A DNA stretch of 64,000 bases from contig NZ_CP047189.1 of assembly GCF_030440575.1 (NCBI RefSeq), positions 2,520,366 to 2,584,365 on the forward strand, in the 5' to 3' direction. The notes beneath the pieces are model-generated. The model ran no database searches. It was not told the DNA's origin and was given only the letters and a program-made list of their open reading frames with translations. The translations under genes were made by a program, and so were the position numbers. Position 1 is the first letter of the stretch. Every line of letters starts with the position of its first letter. Positions 17,801 through 26,948 of the stretch are shown in pieces. The stretch comes from Corynebacterium ciconiae DSM 44920. GTDB lineage: Bacteria > Actinomycetota > Actinomycetes > Mycobacteriales > Mycobacteriaceae.

Positions 17801-18697
17801 CTAGCGGCCACTGGCGGCCACGATCTCTGCGCAATCCTTGTCGCCGCAATGCCCCACGGAGCTGGCGCACTCGGGGCACATGAGCGTCTGCTTGCGGCAG
17901 GCCTGATTGCCGCAGTTGTGGAAGTCATTGGTCTCTGACCCGCAGTGAGCGCAGCGCCCCAATTGGGTGAATTCGCCGCCCTCAAACTCCATGTGCATGC
18001 GCCGGTCGAAGACATAGAGCGAGCCCTCCCACAGACCAGAGTTGCCGTACTTTTCCCCGTACCGAACAATGCCGCCGTCGATTTGGTAGACCTCTTCGAA
18101 GCCGCGGTTTTTCATCAGGCTCGAGAGCACCTCGCAGCGGATACCGCCGGTGCAATAGGACACCACCGGCTTGTCCTTCATCCAGTCATACTTTCCGGAG
18201 TCCAGCTCCGCGATGAAGTCGTGGGTGGTGGATACATCGGGAACCACGGCGTTTTTAAACTTGCCGATCTGGGCTTCCATAGCATTGCGGCCGTCGAAGA
18301 ACACCACCTCTTCGCCACGCTCCTCCACGAGCTTGTTGACCTCCTCGGGCTTGAGGTGGACCCCGCCGCCGATCACGCCGGACTCATCCACCTTCAGCTC
18401 ACCGGGGGCGCCGAAGGCAACGATCTCATCGCGCACCTTCACCGAGAGCTTCGGAAAATCCTCGGCGCCACCCTCAGACCATTTGAATTCCATGGGCTTG
18501 AAATACTCCCGGGTTTTACGGGCGTAGATCTTGCAGGCGTCCATCCGCCCGCCCACGGTGCCGTTAATTCCGTGCTCGGAGATCAGGATGCGGCCCTTCA
18601 GCCCGAGGGATTCACAGAGGTCGCGCTGCCACAGCATCACGGCCTTCGGATCGGCGATGGGCTGGAACTTGTAGTAGAGCAGGATCTTCGAGAGCAT
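17801..18697 (-). CDS. trhO: tRNA uridine(34) hydroxylase, rhodanese family
   Basis: A 298-residue UPF0176/TrhO protein. It has an N-terminal acylphosphatase-like domain ([17 protein letters not shown]), a central rhodanese domain with the catalytic loop [10 protein letters not shown] (Cys about residue 182), and a C-terminal Cys-rich zinc-type tail ([24 protein letters not shown]). TrhO proteins hydroxylate U34 in the tRNA anticodon. The start [14 protein letters not shown] matches the family. Hairpins built on GGCCGC lie between it and the convergent membrane-protein gene. Confidence 0.93.
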   Translation of the reverse strand: MLSKILLYYKFQPIADPKAVMLWQRDLCESLGLKGRILISEHGINGTVGGRMDACKIYARKTREYFKPMEFKWSEGGAEDFPKLSVKVRDEIVAFGAPGELKVDESGVIGGGVHLKPEEVNKLVEERGEEVVFFDGRNAMEAQIGKFKNAVVPDVSTTHDFIAELDSGKYDWMKDKPVVSYCTGGIRCEVLSSLMKNRGFEEVYQIDGGIVRYGEKYGNSGLWEGSLYVFDRRMHMEFEGGEFTQLGRCAHCGSETNDFHNCGNQACRKQTLMCPECASSVGHCGDKDCAEIVAASGR

Positions 18698-18796
18698 ATA
18701 CCGATCCTATTCCGCTGCGGCAGCGAGTTCCTAACCACCGCAGGGGGCAGCCCAGCAGGCGTTCAGCGACTTAAACGGTGTTCTAGACTGTGGGCT

Positions 18797-19147
18797 ATGG
18801 AACCTTTCGATATCAACGCCGGCCGCTTCTACCTGCGGGCGCTGCACAACCAGACCACCCTCGATGATGGCGCCACCTTGCGCGCCATCACCCCCACCCC
18901 GCCGATCCAGTCCAATGATGATGCCGAGGATGGCTGGATGAGCAACAGCTGCTACAGCTGGGCGGTATGCGAGCAGACCTCCTCGGATCTATTGGCGTTG
19001 GTCACCTACGAACCCGCCACTGAGACCGTCACGTCCTATCCCGCGGGCGATCCGGAGACGGTATGGGATCACAACCGCGAACTCGAGCCCATCACCCTCG
19101 GCCAGGCTGCCGCTACAGGCGAAAAGGCGGTGCGGGCGCACATCTAG
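18797..19147 (+). CDS. Hypothetical protein
   Basis: A 116-residue soluble protein starting MEPFDINAGRFYLRAL, with many acidic and aromatic residues and no motif I recognise. ATG 18797 follows TAGACT by seven bases, so its transcript is probably leaderless, which supports this start over longer frames that overlap trhO on the other strand. It is divergent from trhO and convergent with the DUF1846 gene. Function unknown. Confidence 0.72.
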   Translation: MEPFDINAGRFYLRALHNQTTLDDGATLRAITPTPPIQSNDDAEDGWMSNSCYSWAVCEQTSSDLLALVTYEPATETVTSYPAGDPETVWDHNRELEPITLGQAAATGEKAVRAHI

Positions 19148-19187
19148 TGCCACCCCCACCGCCTCCTGCGGGGCTATTTACTAGCGC

Positions 19188-20681
19188 TTACTTCCGGAAC
19201 AGCGACTTCTTCTGATACTCCGGATCGGAGGTCACCTGGATATCGAGGTTGCGGAAGAGGGCCTCATCCACTGAGCCGAGAATGGTGGTAGTGTGCACAT
19301 CCAGTCCGCGCAGATTGTGCAGCTCCTCGAGGGCGCGGCGGGCGTTGGGATCGTGATCCGCAGACACACTCAGAGCGATGAGTACCTCATCTGTGTGCAG
19401 GCGCGGGTTGCTGCTGCCGAGCTGCTCCGTCTTCAGGGTCTGGATGGGCTTAATGGAGCTGGGCGCCAACAGGTCCACATCCGGCTCGATGCCAGCGAGG
19501 TACTTGAGCGCGTTGAGCAGCATGGCCGCCGAGCAACCGAGCAGGGCAGAGGTCTTACCGGTGATGATCTCGCCATCGTTGAGCTTCATCGCACTGCCTG
19601 GCTGGCCGGTCTCCTGAGCGATGCTGCGTGCCGGCTCAATGACCGGACGGTCGGTTTCGTGGATACCCTGCTTACCCATGAGCAGCCGGATACGACCGGA
19701 CTCCAGCGGGGGCTTCTGGTGCTTCTTCTCTTCCACCAGCGCCTTGTAGTAGCGGCGGATGATCTCCTGCTTGGCGGCCTCCTGGCACACTTCATCGTCG
19801 CTAATGCAATTACCCACCATGTTCACACCCATGTCGGTGGGGGACTCGTAGGGGGAGTTGCCGGAGATCTTCTCCAACAGGTGCTTGAGAAGGGGGAAGA
19901 CTTCCACGTCGCGGTTGTAGTTCACGGCTTGGGAGCCATAGGCAGCCAAGTGGAAGGGGTCGATCATGTTTACATCGTCCAGATCAGCAGTTGCTGCCTC
20001 ATAGGCGGCATTCACCGGGTGATCCAGCGGGATGTTCCAGATGGGGAAGGTCTCAAACTTGGCGTAGCCCACATCGATGCCGCGCACGTGCTCGTGGTAG
20101 ATCTGCGAAAGACAGGTAGCCAGCTTGCCGGAGCCCGGGCCGGGGGCGGTGACAATGATCAGGTCGCGGCTAGTCTCGGCGTACTCGTTCCGGCCCAGAC
20201 CGTCCTCGGAGACAATGTGCTCGGTATCGGCGGGGTAGCCCTCGATCACGAAGTGGCGGGTGACCTTCAAGCCGAGGCGGGTGAGCTTGTCTTGGAAGGC
20301 GGTGGCGTGCTTATTGCCGTCCGCGCATTGGGTCATTACCACGTTGTCCACGAGGAATCCCCGCTCGCGGAACACATCCACCAGGCGCAGAACATCGTCC
20401 TCATAAGAAATGCCAAGGTCGGCGCGCATTTTGCCGCGCTCGAGGTCCTTGGCGTTGATGCAGACCATGATCTCGACTTCATCCTTGATGTTCTCGAGCA
20501 TCGCGATCTTGTTGTCCGGGGTGAAGCCGGGCAGCACGCGGGAGGCATGCATATCGTCGAAGAGCTTGCCTCCCATCTCCAAGTAGAGACGTCCGCCGAG
20601 ACTCTCGCGGCGCTCCTTGATGTGCTCGGATTGCATCTGAATGTACTTGGAGCGGTCGAAGCCAATGGCGGGTGAAAGCAT
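19188..20681 (-). CDS. DUF1846 (UPF0371) family protein
   Basis: A 497-residue protein matching the DUF1846 family along its whole length ([61 protein letters not shown]). GPGSGK near residue 176 resembles a nucleotide-binding loop. Family members are found scattered in Firmicutes and Actinobacteria, and their cellular role is not settled. GAGG lies upstream of the ATG. The gene seems to stand alone with a 209-base upstream gap. Confidence 0.88.
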   Translation of the reverse strand: MLSPAIGFDRSKYIQMQSEHIKERRESLGGRLYLEMGGKLFDDMHASRVLPGFTPDNKIAMLENIKDEVEIMVCINAKDLERGKMRADLGISYEDDVLRLVDVFRERGFLVDNVVMTQCADGNKHATAFQDKLTRLGLKVTRHFVIEGYPADTEHIVSEDGLGRNEYAETSRDLIIVTAPGPGSGKLATCLSQIYHEHVRGIDVGYAKFETFPIWNIPLDHPVNAAYEAATADLDDVNMIDPFHLAAYGSQAVNYNRDVEVFPLLKHLLEKISGNSPYESPTDMGVNMVGNCISDDEVCQEAAKQEIIRRYYKALVEEKKHQKPPLESGRIRLLMGKQGIHETDRPVIEPARSIAQETGQPGSAMKLNDGEIITGKTSALLGCSAAMLLNALKYLAGIEPDVDLLAPSSIKPIQTLKTEQLGSSNPRLHTDEVLIALSVSADHDPNARRALEELHNLRGLDVHTTTILGSVDEALFRNLDIQVTSDPEYQKKSLFRK

Positions 20682-20890
20682 AGAGCAACCTCACTTGCGA
20701 TAAGAGCTTAAAGGGGCGACAACTGGCGTAGTGGCAGCGGTCGGAGTGAGGCTCTGTGGCGGCCTGCGTTCTCACTAACGGCCGCCGCTACGGTTACCCT
20801 GAGATACTACCGCCGTTGCGAGAAAATTGCATAAAACACCCATAAACGTGCAGGTAGATCGGCTATTTAATTTCTGTTTAGTGATAGATT

Positions 20891-22132
20891 TTAGGCTCGA
20901 ATATAGGCCTCAAGACGATCCATGGCGGCCTCAATATCATCCGTGTCGCAGGCATAGCTCAGACGGATCCACCGCTGGCCCTGCACGGGGTCAAAATCCA
21001 CCCCGGGCGCCACGGCCACCCCGGTGGCGTCGAGAAGCTCGTGGGCGAACCGGAAGGAGTCCGCAGTGATGGACGAGACATCCACATAGCAATAGAAGGC
21101 GCCATCCGCCGGTGCGATCCTGCCGAGCCCCATAGCGGGCAGACGAGTCAGGAGGATCTCACGGTTGCGGGCGTAGCGCTGTACATGCGCGTCGAGTTCC
21201 TCGAGGGCGGCGTGGTCAAACGCCTTCACGGCTGCCTGCTGAGAGAGCGCCGGCGGGCAGACCGTAAAGTTAGCGTGCAGGCGGTCAAGCGGTTCCACCA
21301 GCTCCGGTGGAACGATAAGCCAACCGACCCGCCAGCCAGTCATGGAGAAGTACTTACTCACGCTGCCCACAATGACTGCTCGGTCAGTAAATTCTGCCGC
21401 GCTGCGACACTCGGCCCCATAGCTGATGCCGTGGTAGATCTCATCCGAGATCAGCACCACGCCGTTCTCATCGCACCACTGCGCTAGTCGACGCAACTCC
21501 GCCGGATCCATAACCGTGCCGCTGGGATTTGACGGGGAGGTCACAATCACCGCGCGCGGCCGAGGAGTGCAGGCCTCAAGATCCTCCACCCGCAGCTGAA
21601 AGCCATGCTCGGGGTCAGTAACGTCAATCTCCACAAGCTTCACTCCTAGAGCCTGCAGCACATTGCGATAGGCGGGATAGCCCGGCCGTGCCAGCACCAC
21701 TTCATCGCCGGCATCGCATACTGCCAGAAACAGGGAGGTAAAACCTCCCGAGGAGCCGGTGGTGATGAGAATGCGCCTAGGGTCTACCTCCACTCCATAA
21801 CGGCGGCGATAATAGCCTGCGATCGCCTCCTTCAGCTCGGGCGTACCGCTGGCGGCCGTGTATCCGAGAATATCCTCCCGCACCGCCGTCTCAGCCTGCG
21901 CCACCACCGGACTGGGGGCACCGGTAGAGGGCTGACCGACACACAACAGCAGGGCATCACCATGGGTTGACTGGCGCTCAAGCGCACGGCCGAGGATGTC
22001 CATGACGATAAAGGGCGCCACCTCACCCCGCTGAGAACGGTGCACCGGCACACCCGGGACACTTGCCGACGAGGGGGCAGTGGGAGAGCAGGCAGTGGGA
22101 GAGGAGCTAGAAGAATGCAAAGGTGCTGGCAT
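20891..22132 (-). CDS. PLP-dependent class I aminotransferase
   Basis: A 413-residue fold-type I aminotransferase with the cofactor lysine in VGSVSKYFSMTGWRVGW, the SPSNPSGTV loop and the C-terminal arginine block WIRLSYA. Such enzymes move amino groups between amino acids and 2-oxo acids; the substrate is not evident. The first ~25 residues are Ser/Pro-rich and outside the conserved core, which starts near VPVHRSQRGEVAPFIVMD. A GTG at 22051 is therefore a credible alternative to ATG 22132. It is divergent from the nei gene. Confidence 0.88.
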   Translation of the reverse strand: MPAPLHSSSSSPTACSPTAPSSASVPGVPVHRSQRGEVAPFIVMDILGRALERQSTHGDALLLCVGQPSTGAPSPVVAQAETAVREDILGYTAASGTPELKEAIAGYYRRRYGVEVDPRRILITTGSSGGFTSLFLAVCDAGDEVVLARPGYPAYRNVLQALGVKLVEIDVTDPEHGFQLRVEDLEACTPRPRAVIVTSPSNPSGTVMDPAELRRLAQWCDENGVVLISDEIYHGISYGAECRSAAEFTDRAVIVGSVSKYFSMTGWRVGWLIVPPELVEPLDRLHANFTVCPPALSQQAAVKAFDHAALEELDAHVQRYARNREILLTRLPAMGLGRIAPADGAFYCYVDVSSITADSFRFAHELLDATGVAVAPGVDFDPVQGQRWIRLSYACDTDDIEAAMDRLEAYIRA

Positions 22133-22232
22133 AACCTTTAGTATGACCCACGATGTCCTCGACAGCGGGAAGTACCCGAGGATAGCTGGGGGTATCGCCC
22201 CGCCCGTGCGCTGCGGCCTACACTTGGACACC

Positions 22233-23042
22233 ATGCCTGAAGGTCATGTGATTCACCGTCTCGCCCGCCAGCTCACTGGGCACTTCGCCGGCCGCGTCGT
22301 GCAGGTCAGCTCGCCGCAGGGTCGCTTTGCCGCCGCCGCGGCGCAGCTCGACGGCCGCCGTATCGATTCCGCCGATGCGTGGGGAAAGCATCTCTTCATT
22401 CACTTTGACACTCCTTCGCCGGAATCGATCGTGCACATTCATCTGGGGCTGATTGGAAAAGTGACCTTTGAGGCCCCAGCGGAGCAGTGGGGCCAGATTC
22501 GGTTGCACATTGCCACTGATGAGATCGCCGCAAATCTCCGCGGACCCCAGTGGTGCCGGTTAATCACCGCCGGGGAGCAAGCAGACGCGATTGCAGCACT
22601 TGGGGCGGATCCTCTGCGAGAGGAAGCCGATTGGGCGGAAGTATCCACGCGAGTAGGCCGCTCCAAGCGCAGTATCGCCTCGCTGCTCATGGACCAGAAA
22701 TACTATGCGGGCGTGGGCAATATTTACCGCGCCGAGGTGCTGTTTCGGCAGCGGATCAACCCGCTCACGCCGGGCGCAAACCTGCAGCCCGAGCAGCTGA
22801 AGGCCATCGCCAAGGATCTTCGCCAGCTCATGCGCGAGGGGGAGCGGCACGGCTGGATCGATACCGTGTTGCCGGAGCATACTCCGGAGGCGATGCGTCG
22901 TCCCGCGCGCGAGGATGCCCATGGCGGAGAGGTCTATGTTTACCGCCGTGCCGGTCAGGAATGCTTGGTGTGTGGACATCCTGTAGCCAGCGGCCCCATG
23001 GAGGGTCGCAACCTCTTTTGGTGCCCCTCCTGTCAGAGCTAA
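22233..23042 (+). CDS. nei: Fpg/Nei-family DNA glycosylase/AP lyase
   Basis: A 269-residue base-excision repair enzyme. Its N-terminus MPEGHVIHR supplies the catalytic Pro2 and Glu3. The helix-two-turn-helix region (DQKYYAGVGNIYRAEVLF) and C-terminal zinc finger (CLVCGHP ... CPSC) bind DNA. MPEGH and overall pattern favour endonuclease VIII (Nei2 of mycobacteria) over Fpg (MPELPE). A TACACT box ends eight bases before the ATG, suggesting a leaderless or near-leaderless transcript. Confidence 0.9.
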   Translation: MPEGHVIHRLARQLTGHFAGRVVQVSSPQGRFAAAAAQLDGRRIDSADAWGKHLFIHFDTPSPESIVHIHLGLIGKVTFEAPAEQWGQIRLHIATDEIAANLRGPQWCRLITAGEQADAIAALGADPLREEADWAEVSTRVGRSKRSIASLLMDQKYYAGVGNIYRAEVLFRQRINPLTPGANLQPEQLKAIAKDLRQLMREGERHGWIDTVLPEHTPEAMRRPAREDAHGGEVYVYRRAGQECLVCGHPVASGPMEGRNLFWCPSCQS

Positions 23043-23249
23043 GGCCGCATCGCCCGCGACCGTCGCCATGGCGCCTGCTCAATCTCTCCGTCCGCCGCGG
23101 AAAGAGGCGGGGGTAACGCAGGTCACCACCCTCAGTGGCCCCACGCACGAACCGGTGGTCATGCCCCAGATTTCGCTATTCTGGGAGGGGACACGGCTTC
23201 ACATTCGCGTCACTGAATTCACCATCGAGCCCCACAGGGAGGGTGCCAC

Positions 23250-24251
23250 ATGAAGAAGCTGATGAATGACCCCCATGACTACGTCGCCGAGTCCATCGCT
23301 GGATTCGCCGCGGCACATTCCGACATGGTGCAGATGCACACCGAACCGCTGTTTGTGTCGCGGTCCAATGCCACCCGCAAGGAGCAGGGCAAGGTCGGTC
23401 TGATCTCCGGTGGAGGCTCGGGCCATGAGCCCTTGCATGCGGGCTTTGTGGGCACCGGTATGCTCGACGCCGCTGTTCCTGGTGCGGTGTTTACCTCGCC
23501 CACACCCGATCCCATTCAGGCCGCCACAGTGGAGGCCCACCGCGGGGCGGGGGTGGTGTATTTAGTCAAGAACTACACCGGCGATGTGCTTAACTTCGAT
23601 ACCGCCGCCGAGTTGGCCGAATTCGATGACATCGAGGTGCGCCAAGTGCTCATCAATGACGACGTGGCGGTGGAGGATTCGCTCTATACCGCTGGTCGAC
23701 GCGGCGTCGCCGGCACCCTGCTGGTCGAGAAGATCACCGGCGCGGCCGCAGAGCGGGGCGACAGCCTCGATGAGGTGGTCGCTGTAGCCGAGAAGTGTGT
23801 GGCACAGGTGCGCTCGATGGGGGTGGCCCTTAGCCCCTGCCACGTGCCGCACGCCGATAAGCCCTCCTTCGAGTTGGCCGAGGACGATGTGGAGCTCGGT
23901 GTAGGCATCCATGGTGAGCCCGGCCGGCGCACCACGAGCTTCGGCAGCGCCGACGAACTCACCGACGCGGTACTGGATCCAATTATCGGCGATCTGTCGC
24001 TAGCCGCTGGAGAGCGCGTGATTGCCCTCGTCAATGGCATGGGCGGTACCCCGCTCTCGGAGCTGTACATCGTGTATCGCCGCCTCGCCGAACGACTTAA
24101 TGAACAACAGGTCACTATTACCCGGTCGCTGGTAGGTAACTATGTCACCAGCCTCGATATGCAGGGCTTTTCTATCTCCCTGATGCGTGTCGACGCTGAC
24201 CTGCTGGCGCTTTATGACGCCCCCGCCCACACCCCCGCTTTGAGCAACTAA
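23250..24251 (+). CDS. dhaK: Dihydroxyacetone kinase subunit DhaK
   Basis: A 333-residue DhaK that binds dihydroxyacetone covalently through a histidine, here in ELGVGIHGEPGR (about residue 218). The N-terminal block SGGGSGHEPLHAGFVG is diagnostic. It works with DhaL and DhaM, encoded directly downstream, to phosphorylate dihydroxyacetone using PEP. GGAGGG lies eight bases before the ATG. First gene of a three-gene operon with intergenic gaps of 15 and 3 bases. Confidence 0.96.
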   Translation: MKKLMNDPHDYVAESIAGFAAAHSDMVQMHTEPLFVSRSNATRKEQGKVGLISGGGSGHEPLHAGFVGTGMLDAAVPGAVFTSPTPDPIQAATVEAHRGAGVVYLVKNYTGDVLNFDTAAELAEFDDIEVRQVLINDDVAVEDSLYTAGRRGVAGTLLVEKITGAAAERGDSLDEVVAVAEKCVAQVRSMGVALSPCHVPHADKPSFELAEDDVELGVGIHGEPGRRTTSFGSADELTDAVLDPIIGDLSLAAGERVIALVNGMGGTPLSELYIVYRRLAERLNEQQVTITRSLVGNYVTSLDMQGFSISLMRVDADLLALYDAPAHTPALSN

Positions 24252-24266
24252 GGAGCCTGAAGAACA

Positions 24267-24902
24267 ATGTCTGACCTTTCCCTGGATTGGGCCCTCGCGT
24301 GGATTAAACGCTGCGTGGCCGACTCCGCCACCCACCGCGTAGAACTCACCGACCTCGACCGCGCTATCGGCGATGCCGACCACGGCGAGAACCTTGATCG
24401 CGGCTTTGGCGCCGTATCCGCCACCCTGAAGCAGTCCACCCCAGACACCCCAGCGGCGGTGTTCAAGTCCGTGGCCGCCACGCTGATCTCCACTGTCGGC
24501 GGCGCCTCCGGTCCGCTGCTCGGTACCGCCTTCATGCGGCTGGCCAAGGTGGCCCCTGAGACCATCGACGCTACCGCTGTGGCCGATATGTACGAGGCCG
24601 CCGTGGCGGGCATCCAGGCCCGCGGCAAGGCCGAGGAAGGGGAGAAGACGATGGTGGATGCGTGGGCGCCGGCCGCCGCCGCTGCTCGCGCCGCTGCCTC
24701 CGAGGGGGCCGATGCCGCCACCGCGCTGCAGGCCGCCGCCGATGCCGCCGAGAAGGGCGCGGAAGCCACCATCCCCATGCAGGCCACCAAGGGGCGCGCG
24801 TCCTATCTCGGGGAGCGTTCCGTGGGGCATAAGGATCCCGGCGCCACCTCCTCGGCGTACTTCCTAGCTGCGGCTGCCGCTGCCGCGAAGGAAGGCGAAT
24901 AG
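24267..24902 (+). CDS. dhaL: Dihydroxyacetone kinase ADP-binding subunit DhaL
   Basis: A 211-residue all-helical protein with the Mg-ADP loop GDADHGENLDRGF (residues ~34-46) and the conserved GGASGPLLGTAF and TKGRASYLGERSVGHKDPGA segments. DhaL carries the ADP that DhaM rephosphorylates and passes the phosphate to DhaK-bound dihydroxyacetone. AAGGAG precedes the ATG. It lies 15 bases after dhaK. Confidence 0.96.
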   Translation: MSDLSLDWALAWIKRCVADSATHRVELTDLDRAIGDADHGENLDRGFGAVSATLKQSTPDTPAAVFKSVAATLISTVGGASGPLLGTAFMRLAKVAPETIDATAVADMYEAAVAGIQARGKAEEGEKTMVDAWAPAAAAARAAASEGADAATALQAAADAAEKGAEATIPMQATKGRASYLGERSVGHKDPGATSSAYFLAAAAAAAKEGE

Positions 24903-24905
24903 AAC

Positions 24906-25622
24906 ATGGCCGTTGCTCTCGTCTTTGTTTCCCACTCGGCTAAGCTCGCCGAAGGGTTGCGCGATCTCGCCCAAGAGATGGCCTCCGAGGTGGACATCCG
25001 CGCCGCCGGCGGCACCGCCGATGGCTGCATCGGCACCTCCATCGACGTCATCGAAGCGGCCATCACCCAGCTGCGGCGCGCTGGTCGCGAGGTGGTGATC
25101 CTCACCGATCTAGGCTCAGCAACCATGACTGTGGAGATGCTGCTCGAGTGCTACGAGGACGAGCCGGTCCGCTTTGTAGACGCTCCCCTCGTGGAGGGTG
25201 CGATTGCGGCTGCCGTCGCCGCCCAACAGGGCGTGGACCTGCCGGGGGTGGTGGCCGCGGCACGCAACGCCATGTACGATGTCCGCCCGCCGCGTGACGA
25301 CGCCACCTCCACCACCACGGCCCCCGCGGACACCCACACCCCGCGGCATGCGGCAGCCGAGACGGAACCGACGCCAGGCTATAGCCGCACGGCCACGGTC
25401 GCCGACGAGGCCGGCCTGCACGCCCGCCCCGCCGCCCTCATTGCCGAGATGGCCGCGGAGGCCGAGGGTGAGGTGGAGCTCGATGGCGCCGATGCGGCCT
25501 CAGCGCTCATGGTGATGGGGCTTGGCCTCGGCAAAGGTGAGACCGTAACGATCACCGGCGAAAAGGCTGATGCGGCGGTGATCGATCGCATCGCTGATGC
25601 CATCACCACCGGTGTGGATTAG
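24906..25622 (+). CDS. dhaM: PEP-dependent phosphotransfer subunit DhaM (EIIA-HPr)
   Basis: A 238-residue two-domain protein. Residues ~1-125 are a mannose-type EIIA domain with active His in FVSHSAKLAEG (His9). After a Thr/Pro-rich linker (residues ~125-155) comes an HPr domain with phosphorylated His in GLHARPAA (about residue 168). The Enzyme I-like third domain of E. coli DhaM is missing, so phosphate must come from the general PTS Enzyme I. Its stop overlaps the convergent TetR gene by four bases. Confidence 0.93.
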   Translation: MAVALVFVSHSAKLAEGLRDLAQEMASEVDIRAAGGTADGCIGTSIDVIEAAITQLRRAGREVVILTDLGSATMTVEMLLECYEDEPVRFVDAPLVEGAIAAAVAAQQGVDLPGVVAAARNAMYDVRPPRDDATSTTTAPADTHTPRHAAAETEPTPGYSRTATVADEAGLHARPAALIAEMAAEAEGEVELDGADAASALMVMGLGLGKGETVTITGEKADAAVIDRIADAITTGVD

Positions 25623-26218
25623 GCGCGTAGCCCCTGGAAGACGTAGCTGAGCGCCATATCGGCGGCGTCTTCGGGGTCGCCCTCATAGCAGGCCGCCGTG
25701 GTGACACAGCTGCTGATGATCAGCTCAGCAATCACCAAGGATCTCAGTGCGGAGCTGAGGCGCTGGGCCGAGCGGGCGGCGTCGACATGCGTGATCAGTT
25801 CGCCCCGCAGGTACTCCCGCACCGTCCGCAGGGGCGCGCCAAGCTCCTCGGAGCCGGTAGCGGCCACGGCGAGACGAAGGCTGCCCCGATCCTCCGCGAG
25901 AGCCACGGTGAGCTCCCACACCATGTTTTTGAGAATATCTAGACCGTCATCCTCGCCCTCCACGGAGAGGGTGACGATGCTGGAGCAGGTGTGCTGCGCC
26001 CGTTCGGCCACAGCGGCGATGAGCTCGCCTTTCGATGCGACGTGGTGATACACCGCGGACTTGGTGATGTTTAACGCCTGCGAGATCTGACTGATGGATG
26101 TTTCCGCGATCCCGCGGAGGAGAAACTGCTCCTCGGCGGCGCTCACGATGTCCGCGCGGCTGTTGCCGGGCCGTCCCCTCCGACGTGGCTGCTCGCTCAC
26201 CTGCTCCCTCTCTTCCAC
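25619..26218 (-). CDS. TetR-family transcriptional regulator
   Basis: A 199-residue regulator with an N-terminal TetR HTH (SRADIVSAAEEQFLLRGIAETSISQISQALNITKSAVYHHVASK, described here by its ends, residues ~20-64) and a helical ligand domain. It converges on dhaM with overlapping stop codons, so transcription of one reads the other in antisense. Whether it regulates dhaKLM is not shown; position is the only hint. The GTG start at 26218 lacks a clear Shine-Dalgarno, and a GTG 18 bases later (MSEQPRRRG) has GAGGGAG just upstream. Confidence 0.87.
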   Translation of the reverse strand: MEEREQVSEQPRRRGRPGNSRADIVSAAEEQFLLRGIAETSISQISQALNITKSAVYHHVASKGELIAAVAERAQHTCSSIVTLSVEGEDDGLDILKNMVWELTVALAEDRGSLRLAVAATGSEELGAPLRTVREYLRGELITHVDAARSAQRLSSALRSLVIAELIISSCVTTAACYEGDPEDAADMALSYVFQGLRA

Positions 26219-26288
26219 CTGGCTGGTCGAACGATCACCACGATCGCCCCGACCTGAAGCTGAGTGCCCAATAGTACAACACCGCGCT

Positions 26289-26909
26289 TTAGAGCAGCAG
26301 CGTCGCAGCTAGCGGGCTCGGGGCGGGCCCAACACTGCCAGCATCCACCATCTTGTCCGGATCACCCAGTCGCGGACCGAGGGCATAAAGCACCATGATT
26401 ACGGCCGTGAACAGCACGCATACCCCTACGGCGATTCTTTGCATCAGCGGGGGACACACCGTGGCCAGCCACGCCCCGAGGGCCACACCGAGGGTGTTGT
26501 AAAGCAGATCATCGATATCGCTATAGCCAAGCCGGAATATATATTGCGCAATCTCGATACTCAGACTCAGCCCGAACCCCATGATGGTGGCCATACGCAC
26601 GCGGTCGGCGCGACCCCGAAACAGCAGCACCAAGAGGAAACCCAGCGGGGCGAAGAGCACCAGATTTCCGGCCACGTTGAGCACGGGGCCAATGATGCTC
26701 TGCGCATTCCAGAAATCATCCAGCGGCAGCAGCTCGAGGCCGCGGTGACGGTGAGCCTCGCGGCGCCACAGGTGGCCAATGACAAATACACTCTTGAGCA
26801 ACGTCAGGGCAATAATCGTGGCGAGCATTAATACGAGCGCAGCCCGCACGGTCCACGGCCGGGGGCCTGTAGTCCGTGCGGGCTGCGGCGAAGTGCGAGG
26901 GGCTATCAT
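26289..26909 (-). CDS. VanZ-like membrane protein
   Basis: A 206-residue protein with about five hydrophobic helices and the VanZ-like signature NVAGNLVLFAPLGFLL ... SLSIEIAQYIF ... SDIDDLLYNTLGVALG. The family was named after a teicoplanin-resistance protein, but most members have unknown roles. A TAGACT box ends six bases before the ATG, indicating a leaderless transcript. It lies downstream of leuS on the same strand after 40 bases. Confidence 0.82.
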   Translation of the reverse strand: MIAPRTSPQPARTTGPRPWTVRAALVLMLATIIALTLLKSVFVIGHLWRREAHRHRGLELLPLDDFWNAQSIIGPVLNVAGNLVLFAPLGFLLVLLFRGRADRVRMATIMGFGLSLSIEIAQYIFRLGYSDIDDLLYNTLGVALGAWLATVCPPLMQRIAVGVCVLFTAVIMVLYALGPRLGDPDKMVDAGSVGPAPSPLAATLLL

Positions 26910-26948
26910 GCCGCCAGTCTAACGACTGGCCTCGCCTCGCGGTGTGCT

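Noticed and set aside
19293..20675. A 460-codon frame antisense to the DUF1846 gene
   Set aside because: Same shadow pattern; the minus-strand protein matches its family over the full length.
23068..23253. A 61-codon frame in the nei-dhaK gap
   Set aside because: No ribosome-binding site, no motif, and it overlaps the dhaK start; most likely non-coding.
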